64,000 bases of DNA from assembly GCF_028308085.1 (NCBI RefSeq), contig NZ_JAQMFS010000057.1, forward strand, positions 1 to 64,000. Direction: 5' to 3'. The position numbers and the translations under genes are program-made. The first letter of the stretch is position 1, and each line of letters opens with the position of its first letter. Of the stretch, positions 54,610 through 64,000 are shown one piece after another. Source of the stretch: Gemella haemolysans. GTDB taxonomy: Bacteria; Bacillota; Bacilli; Staphylococcales; Gemellaceae. Below the pieces are notes generated by a model, which saw only the letters and a program-made list of their open reading frames with translations, did not search any database and was not told where the DNA came from.

Positions 54610-57600
54610 TTATCTTTTTCTTCTGAAGCCTAATGCAGCTAATCCAATACCTAATATACCTACTAATAATGCTCCAACACTATTTTCAGTTAATCCTGTT
54701 TTAGGTAATATGTTATTGAATCTTTGTGAAATTGTATTGTTTCCAACATTAGTATTGTTATTTTGAGTAGATAATGTAGCATTTGTATTAGAATCTCGGT
54801 TATGTGATCCATTGTTATTTGTTCTTGAAACAATAGTATATGTACTGAAGTGATCTGTATAGAATGTTAATTTTCCATCTGAATATGTACTTGGGACTTT
54901 TTCTAATTTATTACCATTTACATAATAAACTTCTAATGTTTCATTGTCTTTAGCAAGAACAGCTACTGTAACTGCTCTAGTTTCTCCGTCTTTATTTATT
55001 ACATTACCATTATCATCTGTGAAGAATAAATCTAAAGTTTTCACAACATTTAAATTCTCATCAAGATCCTTAACTAATTCTTTTACTTCGTTTACTTTTT
55101 GTTCATTAGAATTTTGAGCAACAAAGTGAATACCAGTAACATCTTTAGCCTTGAATTTTACAGTTACTTCTTCATCTCCAGGTAATTTAGCAACAAGTGT
55201 ATCTTTTAGATTGCTAAGTTTAGCATCATGATTATCATCATTTGTAGGATTACTTGGTTGTTGAATTGCTGGTGTTTGAGTATTTTCCTCTGATTTAGGC
55301 TGTTCAGGTGTTACCTGAGGTTTTTCTTCTGGTTTAGGTTGTGCTGGAGTTACTTGAGGTTTTTCTTCAACCTTAGGTTGCTCGGCAGGTTTTTCCTCTT
55401 TTTTATCTTCTACTTTCGGTTCTTCTTTTTTAACATCAGCATCAACTGTTGTTATAAGTTCAACTAATTTATCATCGATATTAGTAGCATTTTTCTCGAA
55501 TAGAGTTTTAGTAATTCTATATTTATCTCCTGCTTTCATATCATTATCAGTAATTTCTATTTTTTTATCATCTTCGTTAGAAACACTTGTTGAACTAAGT
55601 TCTTTAACTTCATTACCGCGGATACGTTCTACCTTAGTAACAATATACCAGTTACGTCCATAATCGTCACTCTTAAGTAGTTCTGCCATAGGTTTTGTTT
55701 GTTTACTTAGGAATTCTTTATATTTTTCTAAACCTTGTAAGATACCTTCTCCGCCATAAAATTCAGAACGACCTCTATACCAGTGTAGAAGATTAAGAAT
55801 TGTTAATTTTTCATCTTTAGGTTGAATTGTAATCTTATTATCTTTTGCTACAACATTTAATTCAATAGCTTGTTTTTGTGGATAATAACCTTGTGTAACT
55901 TCAGGAGAAATTCCTAATAGTTTTGTATCAGAATCATTATACGGTAATGTTGCTGGTAAATTGTTATTAGCAATATCAAGAATGTGTAGACTACCATTTG
56001 CTTTAATTAAGTCTAACGGTATATTACTTATTTGGTTGTTAACCAGTCTTACAGTTGCTTTATTTTTAGCAAGTGTTTTCCATAATTCATCAGATAAGCT
56101 AGAGATATGGTTATTATTTAAAGCTAGAGTATTTAATTTTGTTAAATTAACTCCATTTTCTGGAAGTGATGTTAATTTGTTGTTAGCTGCATATAACTGT
56201 GTTAAAGAAGATAAATTAGCTATACTATCTGGAAGTTTAGTAAGTTCATTATCAGTTACAGATAAGAATGTTAATCCTGTATTGTTTTTAAATAAATCAT
56301 TTGGAAGTGATACTATTTTATTGTTAGATAAACTTACAGTTTTTAGCTTCTTATTATTAGCAAAAACATTTGCTGGTAATGTTGATAACCATGATTGACT
56401 GAATTCAACTGAATCTAATTCAGGATTATTTGCAAACAAGTTTTCTGGGATATTACCTAAGTTATTAGAAGATAAGTTCACAGTTTTTAATTTTTTGTTA
56501 TTAGCAAATAGATTTTCAGGAAGTTTAGTAACCCCGTTTCCTCCTAAGTTAATACGCTCAATATTAACTGCATTTTTGAATAAGTCTTCTGGTAATTCAC
56601 CGAAGTTATTACTATCTGAAGAGAATGATTTAACTCCAGGACCCATGTGTTTTAGTAAATCTAAGTTGTAAATAGCACCTTTATCAACTTTTCCATCGAT
56701 CTCTAATGATCCAATGTTGATATCACCAGTGAAGTTTTTTAATTCATCTTCTGTTACTTTGCCGTCTTTGTTAGTATCTATCCCATTGGCAATTAATTTT
56801 TTCTGAAGAAGATCATCGCTTTTTTTACGTTCTTCACTATTTTTTTCTACTAACTCAAATCCATTCCATCCTTTTTTGATCTCAGGTTTGAATTTTAGTT
56901 TAACAGTAGTATATTTGTCGAAGTTTCCTTTATCACTCTCTAGAGATCCCATATAAGAAACTATAACACCACCTAAGTGTACTTGGTCTAGATCTTCAAC
57001 CGGAAGTGTAAATAACGCTCTGTCATATTGTCCCGCAGAGTTCTTCTCACCAAAGTTTTCTTTTACACCTGATTCCCATTTACCTTTATTTTGAATAGCA
57101 AAATCATATAATCCGTGAGCAAATAAAGTATTTAACATTGTTATACTCATTTTCCCATCTTTAACTACTAATTTTACATTTTTGTCAAAGAATCCTTCTA
57201 GCATAGAAGTACCTTGTCTTCCATCAGCGTATAAAGCGTTAAATCCTAAAGTATATTCACCATCTTCTAATTTATCAGTAAGAGAATAAGTTTTTTCTTC
57301 TTGTTTTTCAGGAGTTTTTTCTGGTGTTGGTTTTTCTTCAACTACCTTGTTTCCAGTTGTATAAGCTTTACTTTCGCTACCGTCATTTGCTTTAAATACA
57401 ATTGTATTATCTCCATCGAAGTTCCAAGCTTTAAATGCTTTAAGACTTTCTCCACCATCATCGAAAGTAACGATTTGATCATTATAGTTTTTACTAAACA
57501 GTGATTTGTTGAAAGTTTTTCCATTGATAACAACTTCTTTAGTATTTTTAAGAACATCTTCTGCTTTAAATCCATCAGCTAAAGTAATGTTTAATTCATC

Positions 57601-58842
57601 AGCATATTTATTCTTCTCTACTTTAGAAACTAAATCTTTTTGAGCATATGATGCACTAGTAGCTGGTGTATCCTGTTTTGGTTCTGTGGGCTTCGCATCT
57701 TCTTTTTTATCAGTTGCCGTTGGGTATGAAATTATAGTTCCATCAACAAGTTTAACCTCTAGTTTATTGTCTGAGTCTTTTAACGCTTTTACTAAATCTT
57801 CGTTAAAAATTCTAATTCCAAGATATTTTGATGTTTCTACTTTATCTTTGAATACATCTTTATTCACAGTAGTTCCATTTAAAGTTACACTTGAAATTTC
57901 ATCAACAAAATTATCATAAACAGAAGTATCAGATAATTCTAAAGTTAAGTGTTTTTCATCTTTCCAGTTTTTACCTTGATCTAATTTAGAAATTGTATAT
58001 TTAGCATTTGAAGCAGGTTTATTAGAACTACTTTCACTATCTCTTGATGGTGTAGTCGTTTCATTACTTGGCTCTACATAACCAGCATCTTCATATGTTG
58101 TTTTAGAACCATCCTCAAATGTAAACTCAATTTTGTGTTTATCATGTTTTTTGTAATGTTCAGTAATAGCTTTATCTGCAGCAGTTACTTCTCCATTATA
58201 TAATTTATAAAATTTACTATTTGTATTTTGTTTATCGAATCCGAAATCTTTTCCATCTACTGTAAGTTTAGTTACTTTTGACCAGTAGTTTTTATAAAGA
58301 TCAGAACCTTCTAAGAAGAAGATTAGAGAATCGTTATCTATTTGTGGTTCTAAAATTTTTAGACCTTCGCTAATTAATTTTGGTTTAGCAGTTGGATCTA
58401 CATACCCTTTATCTTCATATACAGCTTTTGATCCATCTTTAAAAATAAATTCTATTTTGTGTTTATCTTGTTTATTATAATGATTAGTTATTTCACTATT
58501 ATTAACATAAATAACACTATCAAATAAAGAATAGTTTTTTGAAGAAGATGCTTCACTATTAAATCCGAAGTCTTTTCCATCTATTAATAATTTATCAATT
58601 TTATTCCAGTATCTCTTAAATAAAGTATCTGAAGTATCTTGACCCTCAACTGCAATCTCTAGTGATCCACTTGTTCCAATCTCTGGTTCGTAGACTTTAA
58701 AACCTGTGCTCTGTTGATCTTGTGCATAAACTACATTAGAATCAAGATTTAGTTTAGAATAATTGAAATCAACTGAACCTATACTTAAACAGATAGGTAC
58801 TGCTAATCCAATTATTAATTTATTATTATATTTTTTGTTCAT
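54610..58842 (-). CDS. LPXTG-anchored NEAT/leucine-rich-repeat haem or haemoglobin receptor (Shr/Hal-like)
   Basis: A 1410-residue cell-wall protein. In order it has: signal peptide (about 1-40); four related repeats (about 45-147, 158-255, 280-375 and 398-495) with motifs such as LLIDGKDFGF and VTLNGTTVN, resembling the DUF1533 haemoglobin-interacting domains of streptococcal Shr; one NEAT domain (about 518-652; SMLEGFFDKNVKLVV and GGVIVSYMGS); an EF-hand-like DTNKDGKVTEDE; nine leucine-rich repeats (about 749-965); a Pro-rich linker; a beta domain; and LPKTG with a membrane tail. Bacillus anthracis Hal combines NEAT and LRR, and Shr combines DUF1533, NEAT and LRR. Iron acquisition from haemoglobin is therefore likely. 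The start follows GGAGG at 58842. A Fur-box-like site overlaps its leader. Confidence 0.9.
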   Translation of the reverse strand: MNKKYNNKLIIGLAVPICLSIGSVDFNYSKLNLDSNVVYAQDQQSTGFKVYEPEIGTSGSLEIAVEGQDTSDTLFKRYWNKIDKLLIDGKDFGFNSEASSSKNYSLFDSVIYVNNSEITNHYNKQDKHKIEFIFKDGSKAVYEDKGYVDPTAKPKLISEGLKILEPQIDNDSLIFFLEGSDLYKNYWSKVTKLTVDGKDFGFDKQNTNSKFYKLYNGEVTAADKAITEHYKKHDKHKIEFTFEDGSKTTYEDAGYVEPSNETTTPSRDSESSSNKPASNAKYTISKLDQGKNWKDEKHLTLELSDTSVYDNFVDEISSVTLNGTTVNKDVFKDKVETSKYLGIRIFNEDLVKALKDSDNKLEVKLVDGTIISYPTATDKKEDAKPTEPKQDTPATSASYAQKDLVSKVEKNKYADELNITLADGFKAEDVLKNTKEVVINGKTFNKSLFSKNYNDQIVTFDDGGESLKAFKAWNFDGDNTIVFKANDGSESKAYTTGNKVVEEKPTPEKTPEKQEEKTYSLTDKLEDGEYTLGFNALYADGRQGTSMLEGFFDKNVKLVVKDGKMSITMLNTLFAHGLYDFAIQNKGKWESGVKENFGEKNSAGQYDRALFTLPVEDLDQVHLGGVIVSYMGSLESDKGNFDKYTTVKLKFKPEIKKGWNGFELVEKNSEERKKSDDLLQKKLIANGIDTNKDGKVTEDELKNFTGDINIGSLEIDGKVDKGAIYNLDLLKHMGPGVKSFSSDSNNFGELPEDLFKNAVNIERINLGGNGVTKLPENLFANNKKLKTVNLSSNNLGNIPENLFANNPELDSVEFSQSWLSTLPANVFANNKKLKTVSLSNNKIVSLPNDLFKNNTGLTFLSVTDNELTKLPDSIANLSSLTQLYAANNKLTSLPENGVNLTKLNTLALNNNHISSLSDELWKTLAKNKATVRLVNNQISNIPLDLIKANGSLHILDIANNNLPATLPYNDSDTKLLGISPEVTQGYYPQKQAIELNVVAKDNKITIQPKDEKLTILNLLHWYRGRSEFYGGEGILQGLEKYKEFLSKQTKPMAELLKSDDYGRNWYIVTKVERIRGNEVKELSSTSVSNEDDKKIEITDNDMKAGDKYRITKTLFEKNATNIDDKLVELITTVDADVKKEEPKVEDKKEEKPAEQPKVEEKPQVTPAQPKPEEKPQVTPEQPKSEENTQTPAIQQPSNPTNDDNHDAKLSNLKDTLVAKLPGDEEVTVKFKAKDVTGIHFVAQNSNEQKVNEVKELVKDLDENLNVVKTLDLFFTDDNGNVINKDGETRAVTVAVLAKDNETLEVYYVNGNKLEKVPSTYSDGKLTFYTDHFSTYTIVSRTNNNGSHNRDSNTNATLSTQNNNTNVGNNTISQRFNNILPKTGLTENSVGALLVGILGIGLAALGFRRKR

Positions 58843-58863
58843 GACATTCCTCCATAAAAACAA

Positions 58864-58878
58864 TGATAATCAATATCG
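58864..58878 (-). promoter_or_regulatory. Candidate Fur box
   Basis: On the + strand it reads TGATAAT-C-AATATCG; the 7-1-7 Fur consensus is TGATAAT-n-ATTATCA. The left half is perfect and the right half matches 5 of 7. It lies between the promoter and the start of the receptor gene, where a bound repressor would block transcription. Confidence 0.6.
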
Positions 58879-58893
58879 ATTAATTATAGCTAC

Positions 58894-58922
58894 ATTATAC
58901 TACAACAGGTAATAAGATACAA
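58894..58922 (-). promoter_or_regulatory. Promoter of the NEAT/LRR receptor
   Basis: On the minus strand: TTGTAT (58917-58922), 17-bp spacer, TATAAT (58894-58899). Confidence 0.7.
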
Positions 58923-58934
58923 GTAAAAACATCA

Positions 58935-59010
58935 AAATAAAAAAAAATTAGAGCATAATTTTATAAAATCAGTTCATAAAAAGCTGATTTCATAAGCTTA
59001 TACTCTATAA
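58935..59010 (-). terminator. Terminator behind the DsbA-family gene
   Basis: On the minus strand an outer stem (AGAGTATAA with TTATGCTCT, G-U pair) encloses an inner one (AAATCAG with CTGATTT), followed by a long T-run. Confidence 0.75.
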
Positions 59011-59059
59011 AATAATGTCCATATTTTTGCCACAATGAAAAAATAATTAATATTAATTA

Positions 59060-59686
59060 TTAGAATCTTTTAGTTATCAAATTATAGTGTATTTCGATAT
59101 CCTCTGGTTCTGTAGCATAACCACGTAAATCATAATATTCTCCATCTTTTTCTAATACTGCAGTAGGATAAGATTCTATACCTAAGTTAAGTGTTCTTAG
59201 AAAATCTGGATGAAACGGATTTGTATTTTTAAAAGCAATTGTAAGTTTTAATGCCAAATCAGAACTATCGATTTCATATTTGTCGCATAGTTCTAAGTAT
59301 GTTGTAATATCACTTAAACTTTTACCCTCAACAAAAAACTTACATTGCATATCATATGCATAATCTAATAACTTTGAATTTGGTATAAGTTCTTTTACTG
59401 TATTAAAAGCAATCGCAGGATGAAGTGAATTTAATACCATTTCACCTTCTTCAAGCACCTTCTTATATCCTTCTCCAAACTCAACATTATACATTTCTGA
59501 AATTTTTTTATTGCCTTCAGCTATATATGCGTACTCTCCTATTTTTTTACTGTTTTCTCCAATAAATAATCCGCCAGAGATAATATCAATTTCTATGTCC
59601 GTATGATTCTTATAGAACTCAGTAAATAATTTATCAAAACCATAGCACCAACCACAGTATGCGTCCCAAAAATATAATATTTTCAT
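59060..59686 (-). CDS. DsbA family (FrnE-like) oxidoreductase
   Basis: A 208-residue thioredoxin-fold protein with an active-site CxxC in DAYCGWCYGFD near 11-14, a helical insert and the cis-Pro region in ESYPTAVL. There is no signal peptide, so it acts in the cytosol, as FrnE/YjbH-type members do. YjbH proteins act as adaptors for ClpXP, but I cannot tell whether this is one. AAAGGAG precedes the ATG. It is 20 bp behind recJ. Confidence 0.87.
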   Translation of the reverse strand: MKILYFWDAYCGWCYGFDKLFTEFYKNHTDIEIDIISGGLFIGENSKKIGEYAYIAEGNKKISEMYNVEFGEGYKKVLEEGEMVLNSLHPAIAFNTVKELIPNSKLLDYAYDMQCKFFVEGKSLSDITTYLELCDKYEIDSSDLALKLTIAFKNTNPFHPDFLRTLNLGIESYPTAVLEKDGEYYDLRGYATEPEDIEIHYNLITKRF

Positions 59687-59706
59687 TTTTTTCTCCTTTT
59701 ATTACA

Positions 59707-61968
59707 TTAATTTTTATCAAAAGCTTTGTTAATATTCGTTATATTCTCTTTTAGTAAAATCTTCTCAACTTCGAATATACTTTCCATTCTAACAAAACTT
59801 GCTGATTGTTTTAAATCAACTTTTTTATAGTTTTCATTCAATTTAATGGTATTATTCTCAAAAGTTATAAGATTTAATTCTTTAAAAATTTGAATCATGA
59901 TTTTCAAACTATCCACATTTGTTTTTAATGTTGTTAACAATTTATCTAATTGCTGTGCAATATTAATTTGTTTATTAGTCGTAGATAAAATTATATTAAA
60001 AAGTTTAATCAATCTATCTTTGTCAATTAAATAAACATCAGATAATATTTGCTTTTCTTCACAAATTAAATATATTTTCTTAGGATTTAACTTAATTAAT
60101 TTTTTGATATATTCCTTACTAGTAGGAATGTCTAATAAGTAGATATCTTCAATATTATCTTCTAGTTGTTCAATATCTTTATATAAATAAAAATTGTTAT
60201 CCCTGTCATCAATTTTTTTAGAAATCTTTATTGCTTTATTATCAATTTTTGAAATATCATAATTAATAAATCTTAAGTCTTCAAATAAGAATTCTTTAAT
60301 ATCTATATCTATTATATGAGCTTGTAATTTTGTACGACCGTTAAAGTTATTTTTATCAATTGTACATAATAGATCAATGATATCATTCTTCTCAACTTTT
60401 TCAAATGCACCACTATCTTTAAAAGTGATACATTCTAGATTACCTACTTCATCAGCTATTGTAAGTCTTAGATACTGTTTGTCTGATCCGAAATAAGATT
60501 TATTTAATACCATTGCATTTTCTAATAGTACGGTTGGTTTTTCAAAGCCCATTCCAAATGGTTTTAATATTTCTAGTGAATTAAGGAATTGATAACTTAT
60601 TTCTTCTAAACTAGTAACAATATCAATTTTTTTAGTTGATTTTAATTCATTATTCTTTTTATATTCTTCATATTCACTATTAAGAAAATCTTGTATTTGA
60701 TCTAGATTATTTTCATCAAATGAGAAACCAGCAGCAAGGGTGTGTCCACCAAATGCTAAAAATAAATCCGATATTTTATTCATAGCTGTGTAGATATTAA
60801 AATCAAAGATACTTCTGGCCGATCCTTTCAAAACTCCATCTTTATTATTCATAATAAACACAGGTCTTTGATATTTTTCTACAATATTAGATGCAACTAT
60901 TCCCAGAACGCCTTCATGATAATTTCCAGATATCATAAGAACATTATTATCTTTTTTATTAGACTTCTCTATTTGACTAATAACATCTTTAACAATATCT
61001 TCCGTAACTTGTTTACGTTCAATATTATATTTTTCAATTTGTTCAGCCAATACTATTGCTGTCTCAGCATCTTCAGCCATTAGGAATGAAAGTCCTAATT
61101 TAGCACTATCCATTCTACCAATGGAATTTAATTTTGGACCTATATAAAAGCCAATTGTTTGTTCATCTACTTTAGTATCAATATTTGATAATTCAAGTAA
61201 CATTTTTAATCCTATACGTGGATCTTCATTGATTAATTCCAATCCCTGTTTAACAAAAATCCTATTTTCATCAGTAATTGAAACCATATCAGCTATAGTT
61301 CCTATTGCAACTAAGTCTAAAAGAAAATCAGGGAAAATTTCAAGTAAAGCATGAGCTAGTTTAAATGCAACCCCAACTCCTGCTAGTTTTTTAAAAGGAT
61401 ATTCTCCTTCTGGATGTTCGGGATGTATGATAGCATATGCATTTGGAATGGTATCTTGTATTTTATGGTGATCTGTAATAATGACATCACAACCTAATTC
61501 ATTAGCAAGATCTACTTCCTCGACACCTGCAATACCATTATCTACTGTAATAATTAAAGTAATTCCAGATTCAATAATTTTTGTAAAAGCTTCTTTATTA
61601 GGTCCATAACCTTCATCAAATCTATTTGGTATGTATGATGAGACATTTGCTCCTAAAGAAATTAGTGTTTCGACTAATAGTACTGTAGATGTAATACCAT
61701 CGGCATCATAGTCACCATATACCAATATTTTTTCTTCATTCTCAATAGCTTCATTAATTCTATCAACAGCTTTTTGCATATCATACATTAAAAATGGATC
61801 ATAACCTTCTTCGTATTCATCTGAAAAATATTTTTTCACTGAAGACATATCTGTAATAGACCTGGCATTTAATATTTTCGCAACGTTTTTTGATATATTA
61901 TACGATTCTATCTCCTTTATAAAATTTTCGTCGTATGTTGGATATATCCAATTGTATTTGATTCCCAT
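59707..61968 (-). CDS. recJ: Single-stranded-DNA-specific exonuclease RecJ
   Basis: A 753-residue 5'-3' exonuclease for recombination and mismatch repair. The DHH core has YGDYDADGITSTVLL near 82, TVDNGIAG, TDHHKIQD and HPEHPEGEYPFKKLAGVGVA. The DHHA1 domain has FGGHTLAAGFSFD near 400. OB and C-terminal domains follow. Length is near the 770-790 of Bacillus RecJ. It is preceded by lapA and ligA in one leftward group. Confidence 0.96.
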   Translation of the reverse strand: MGIKYNWIYPTYDENFIKEIESYNISKNVAKILNARSITDMSSVKKYFSDEYEEGYDPFLMYDMQKAVDRINEAIENEEKILVYGDYDADGITSTVLLVETLISLGANVSSYIPNRFDEGYGPNKEAFTKIIESGITLIITVDNGIAGVEEVDLANELGCDVIITDHHKIQDTIPNAYAIIHPEHPEGEYPFKKLAGVGVAFKLAHALLEIFPDFLLDLVAIGTIADMVSITDENRIFVKQGLELINEDPRIGLKMLLELSNIDTKVDEQTIGFYIGPKLNSIGRMDSAKLGLSFLMAEDAETAIVLAEQIEKYNIERKQVTEDIVKDVISQIEKSNKKDNNVLMISGNYHEGVLGIVASNIVEKYQRPVFIMNNKDGVLKGSARSIFDFNIYTAMNKISDLFLAFGGHTLAAGFSFDENNLDQIQDFLNSEYEEYKKNNELKSTKKIDIVTSLEEISYQFLNSLEILKPFGMGFEKPTVLLENAMVLNKSYFGSDKQYLRLTIADEVGNLECITFKDSGAFEKVEKNDIIDLLCTIDKNNFNGRTKLQAHIIDIDIKEFLFEDLRFINYDISKIDNKAIKISKKIDDRDNNFYLYKDIEQLEDNIEDIYLLDIPTSKEYIKKLIKLNPKKIYLICEEKQILSDVYLIDKDRLIKLFNIILSTTNKQINIAQQLDKLLTTLKTNVDSLKIMIQIFKELNLITFENNTIKLNENYKKVDLKQSASFVRMESIFEVEKILLKENITNINKAFDKN

Positions 61969-62001
61969 TTTTTCACCTCACTTCTTTTGATTTTTATTTG
62001 T

Positions 62002-62279
62002 TTATTCTTTTTTATCTTCTTCCAACTGTTCTTTAGTAAATAATAATTTTTCTGTTCTTTCGTATTTTTTTGATAAAGTTTTATATTTTTGATGCCAATA
62101 TAGACTCGCAAGTATCATTCCTATAAAGAAACATACAAAGAATAGAATCGTTAATGGCAATTTAACCGTAAAGAAGATAAATGATACAGGTACAGAATTA
62201 TAATTCATTATAAAGAAAGTAATTATTGATACAAAGGCTATGACTATCCCAAATACTTTATAAGGTAACTTATTATCCA

Positions 62280-62280
<1 letters not shown>
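62002..62280 (-). CDS. LapA family membrane protein (DUF1049)
   Basis: A 92-residue protein with two membrane helices (about 8-26 and 40-62), the motif MNYNSVPVSFIFFTVKLPL between them and a charged coiled-coil tail. E. coli LapA/YciS is linked to lipopolysaccharide assembly control; the role in Gram-positives is unknown. Its ATG shares one base with the ligA stop, and GAGAGGTGG within ligA is the ribosome site. Confidence 0.87.

Positions 62281-64000
<1,720 letters not shown>

Noticed and set aside
55961-56398. Rightward ORF of 145 codons inside the surface protein gene.
   Set aside because: It is a mirror of the leucine-rich repeat coding region and has no independent support.

Overview
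The window is 64 kb of AT-rich, tightly packed chromosome from a low-GC Gram-positive bacterium (Firmicutes). Gene blocks match Bacilli: scpA-scpB-rluB-response regulator, clpX-lon-engB, tdk-prfA-prmC, ireB-ruvX-DUF1292-mltG, coaBC-priA, ylxM-ffh and ybeY-era-recO. The mixture points to Gemella or a close relative: a streptococcal-type XerS recombinase with a degenerate XerD-like protein beside scpAB, a staphylococcal SrrA/ResD-like regulator, MurT/GatD, and a Shr/Hal-type haem surface protein with an LPKTG anchor. The genus is an inference from gene content; no rRNA or tRNA gene is present to confirm it.

Layout. 0.2-5.9 kb (+): XerD-like protein, chromosome condensation (ScpA, ScpB), RluB, an orphan response regulator and the lipid II amidation pair MurT/GatD. 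6-7.2 kb (-): aminotransferase. 7.5-11.7 kb (+): ClpX, Lon, EngB. 11.7-14.6 kb: a structured repeat, the ribosomal gene rpsP and an amino-acid ABC importer. 14.9-17.8 kb (+): rpmE2, tdk, prfA, prmC. 17.8-18.7 kb: a self-cleaving (S24) repressor divergent from an unlisted 37-residue membrane peptide. 19-20.4 kb (+): gpmA and a lipoprotein. 20.5-22.8 kb (-): recD2. 23.1-28.7 kb (+): nif3, mntR, thyA, folA, degV, ireB, ruvX, DUF1292, mltG. 28.9-33.6 kb (+): rsmE, gpsB, coaBC, priA. 33.8-43.7 kb (+): ylxM, ffh, trmL, ybeY, era, recO, murI, rdgB, ferredoxin, ftsK, an unknown anchored protein and pgsA.

At about 44.3 kb gene orientation flips from almost all + to almost all -. The flip lies beside xerS, with a dif-like sequence behind xerS and ftsK/spoIIIE 2.4 kb away. 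Together these suggest the replication terminus. To the right lie rpmB, gntP, efp, trmB, an M16C peptidase, apt, a VanZ-like protein, a 1410-residue haem/haemoglobin receptor under a Fur-box-like site, a DsbA-family protein, recJ, lapA and ligA, which runs off the right edge.

Most of the window is housekeeping: translation, DNA repair, envelope growth and proteolysis. The parts that stand out are the repressor/micropeptide pair, the terminus region with its three related palindromes, the duplicated promoter module of rpsP and rpmE2, the structured intergenic repeats and the large iron-uptake surface protein. I saw no CRISPR array, transposase, prophage block or tRNA.
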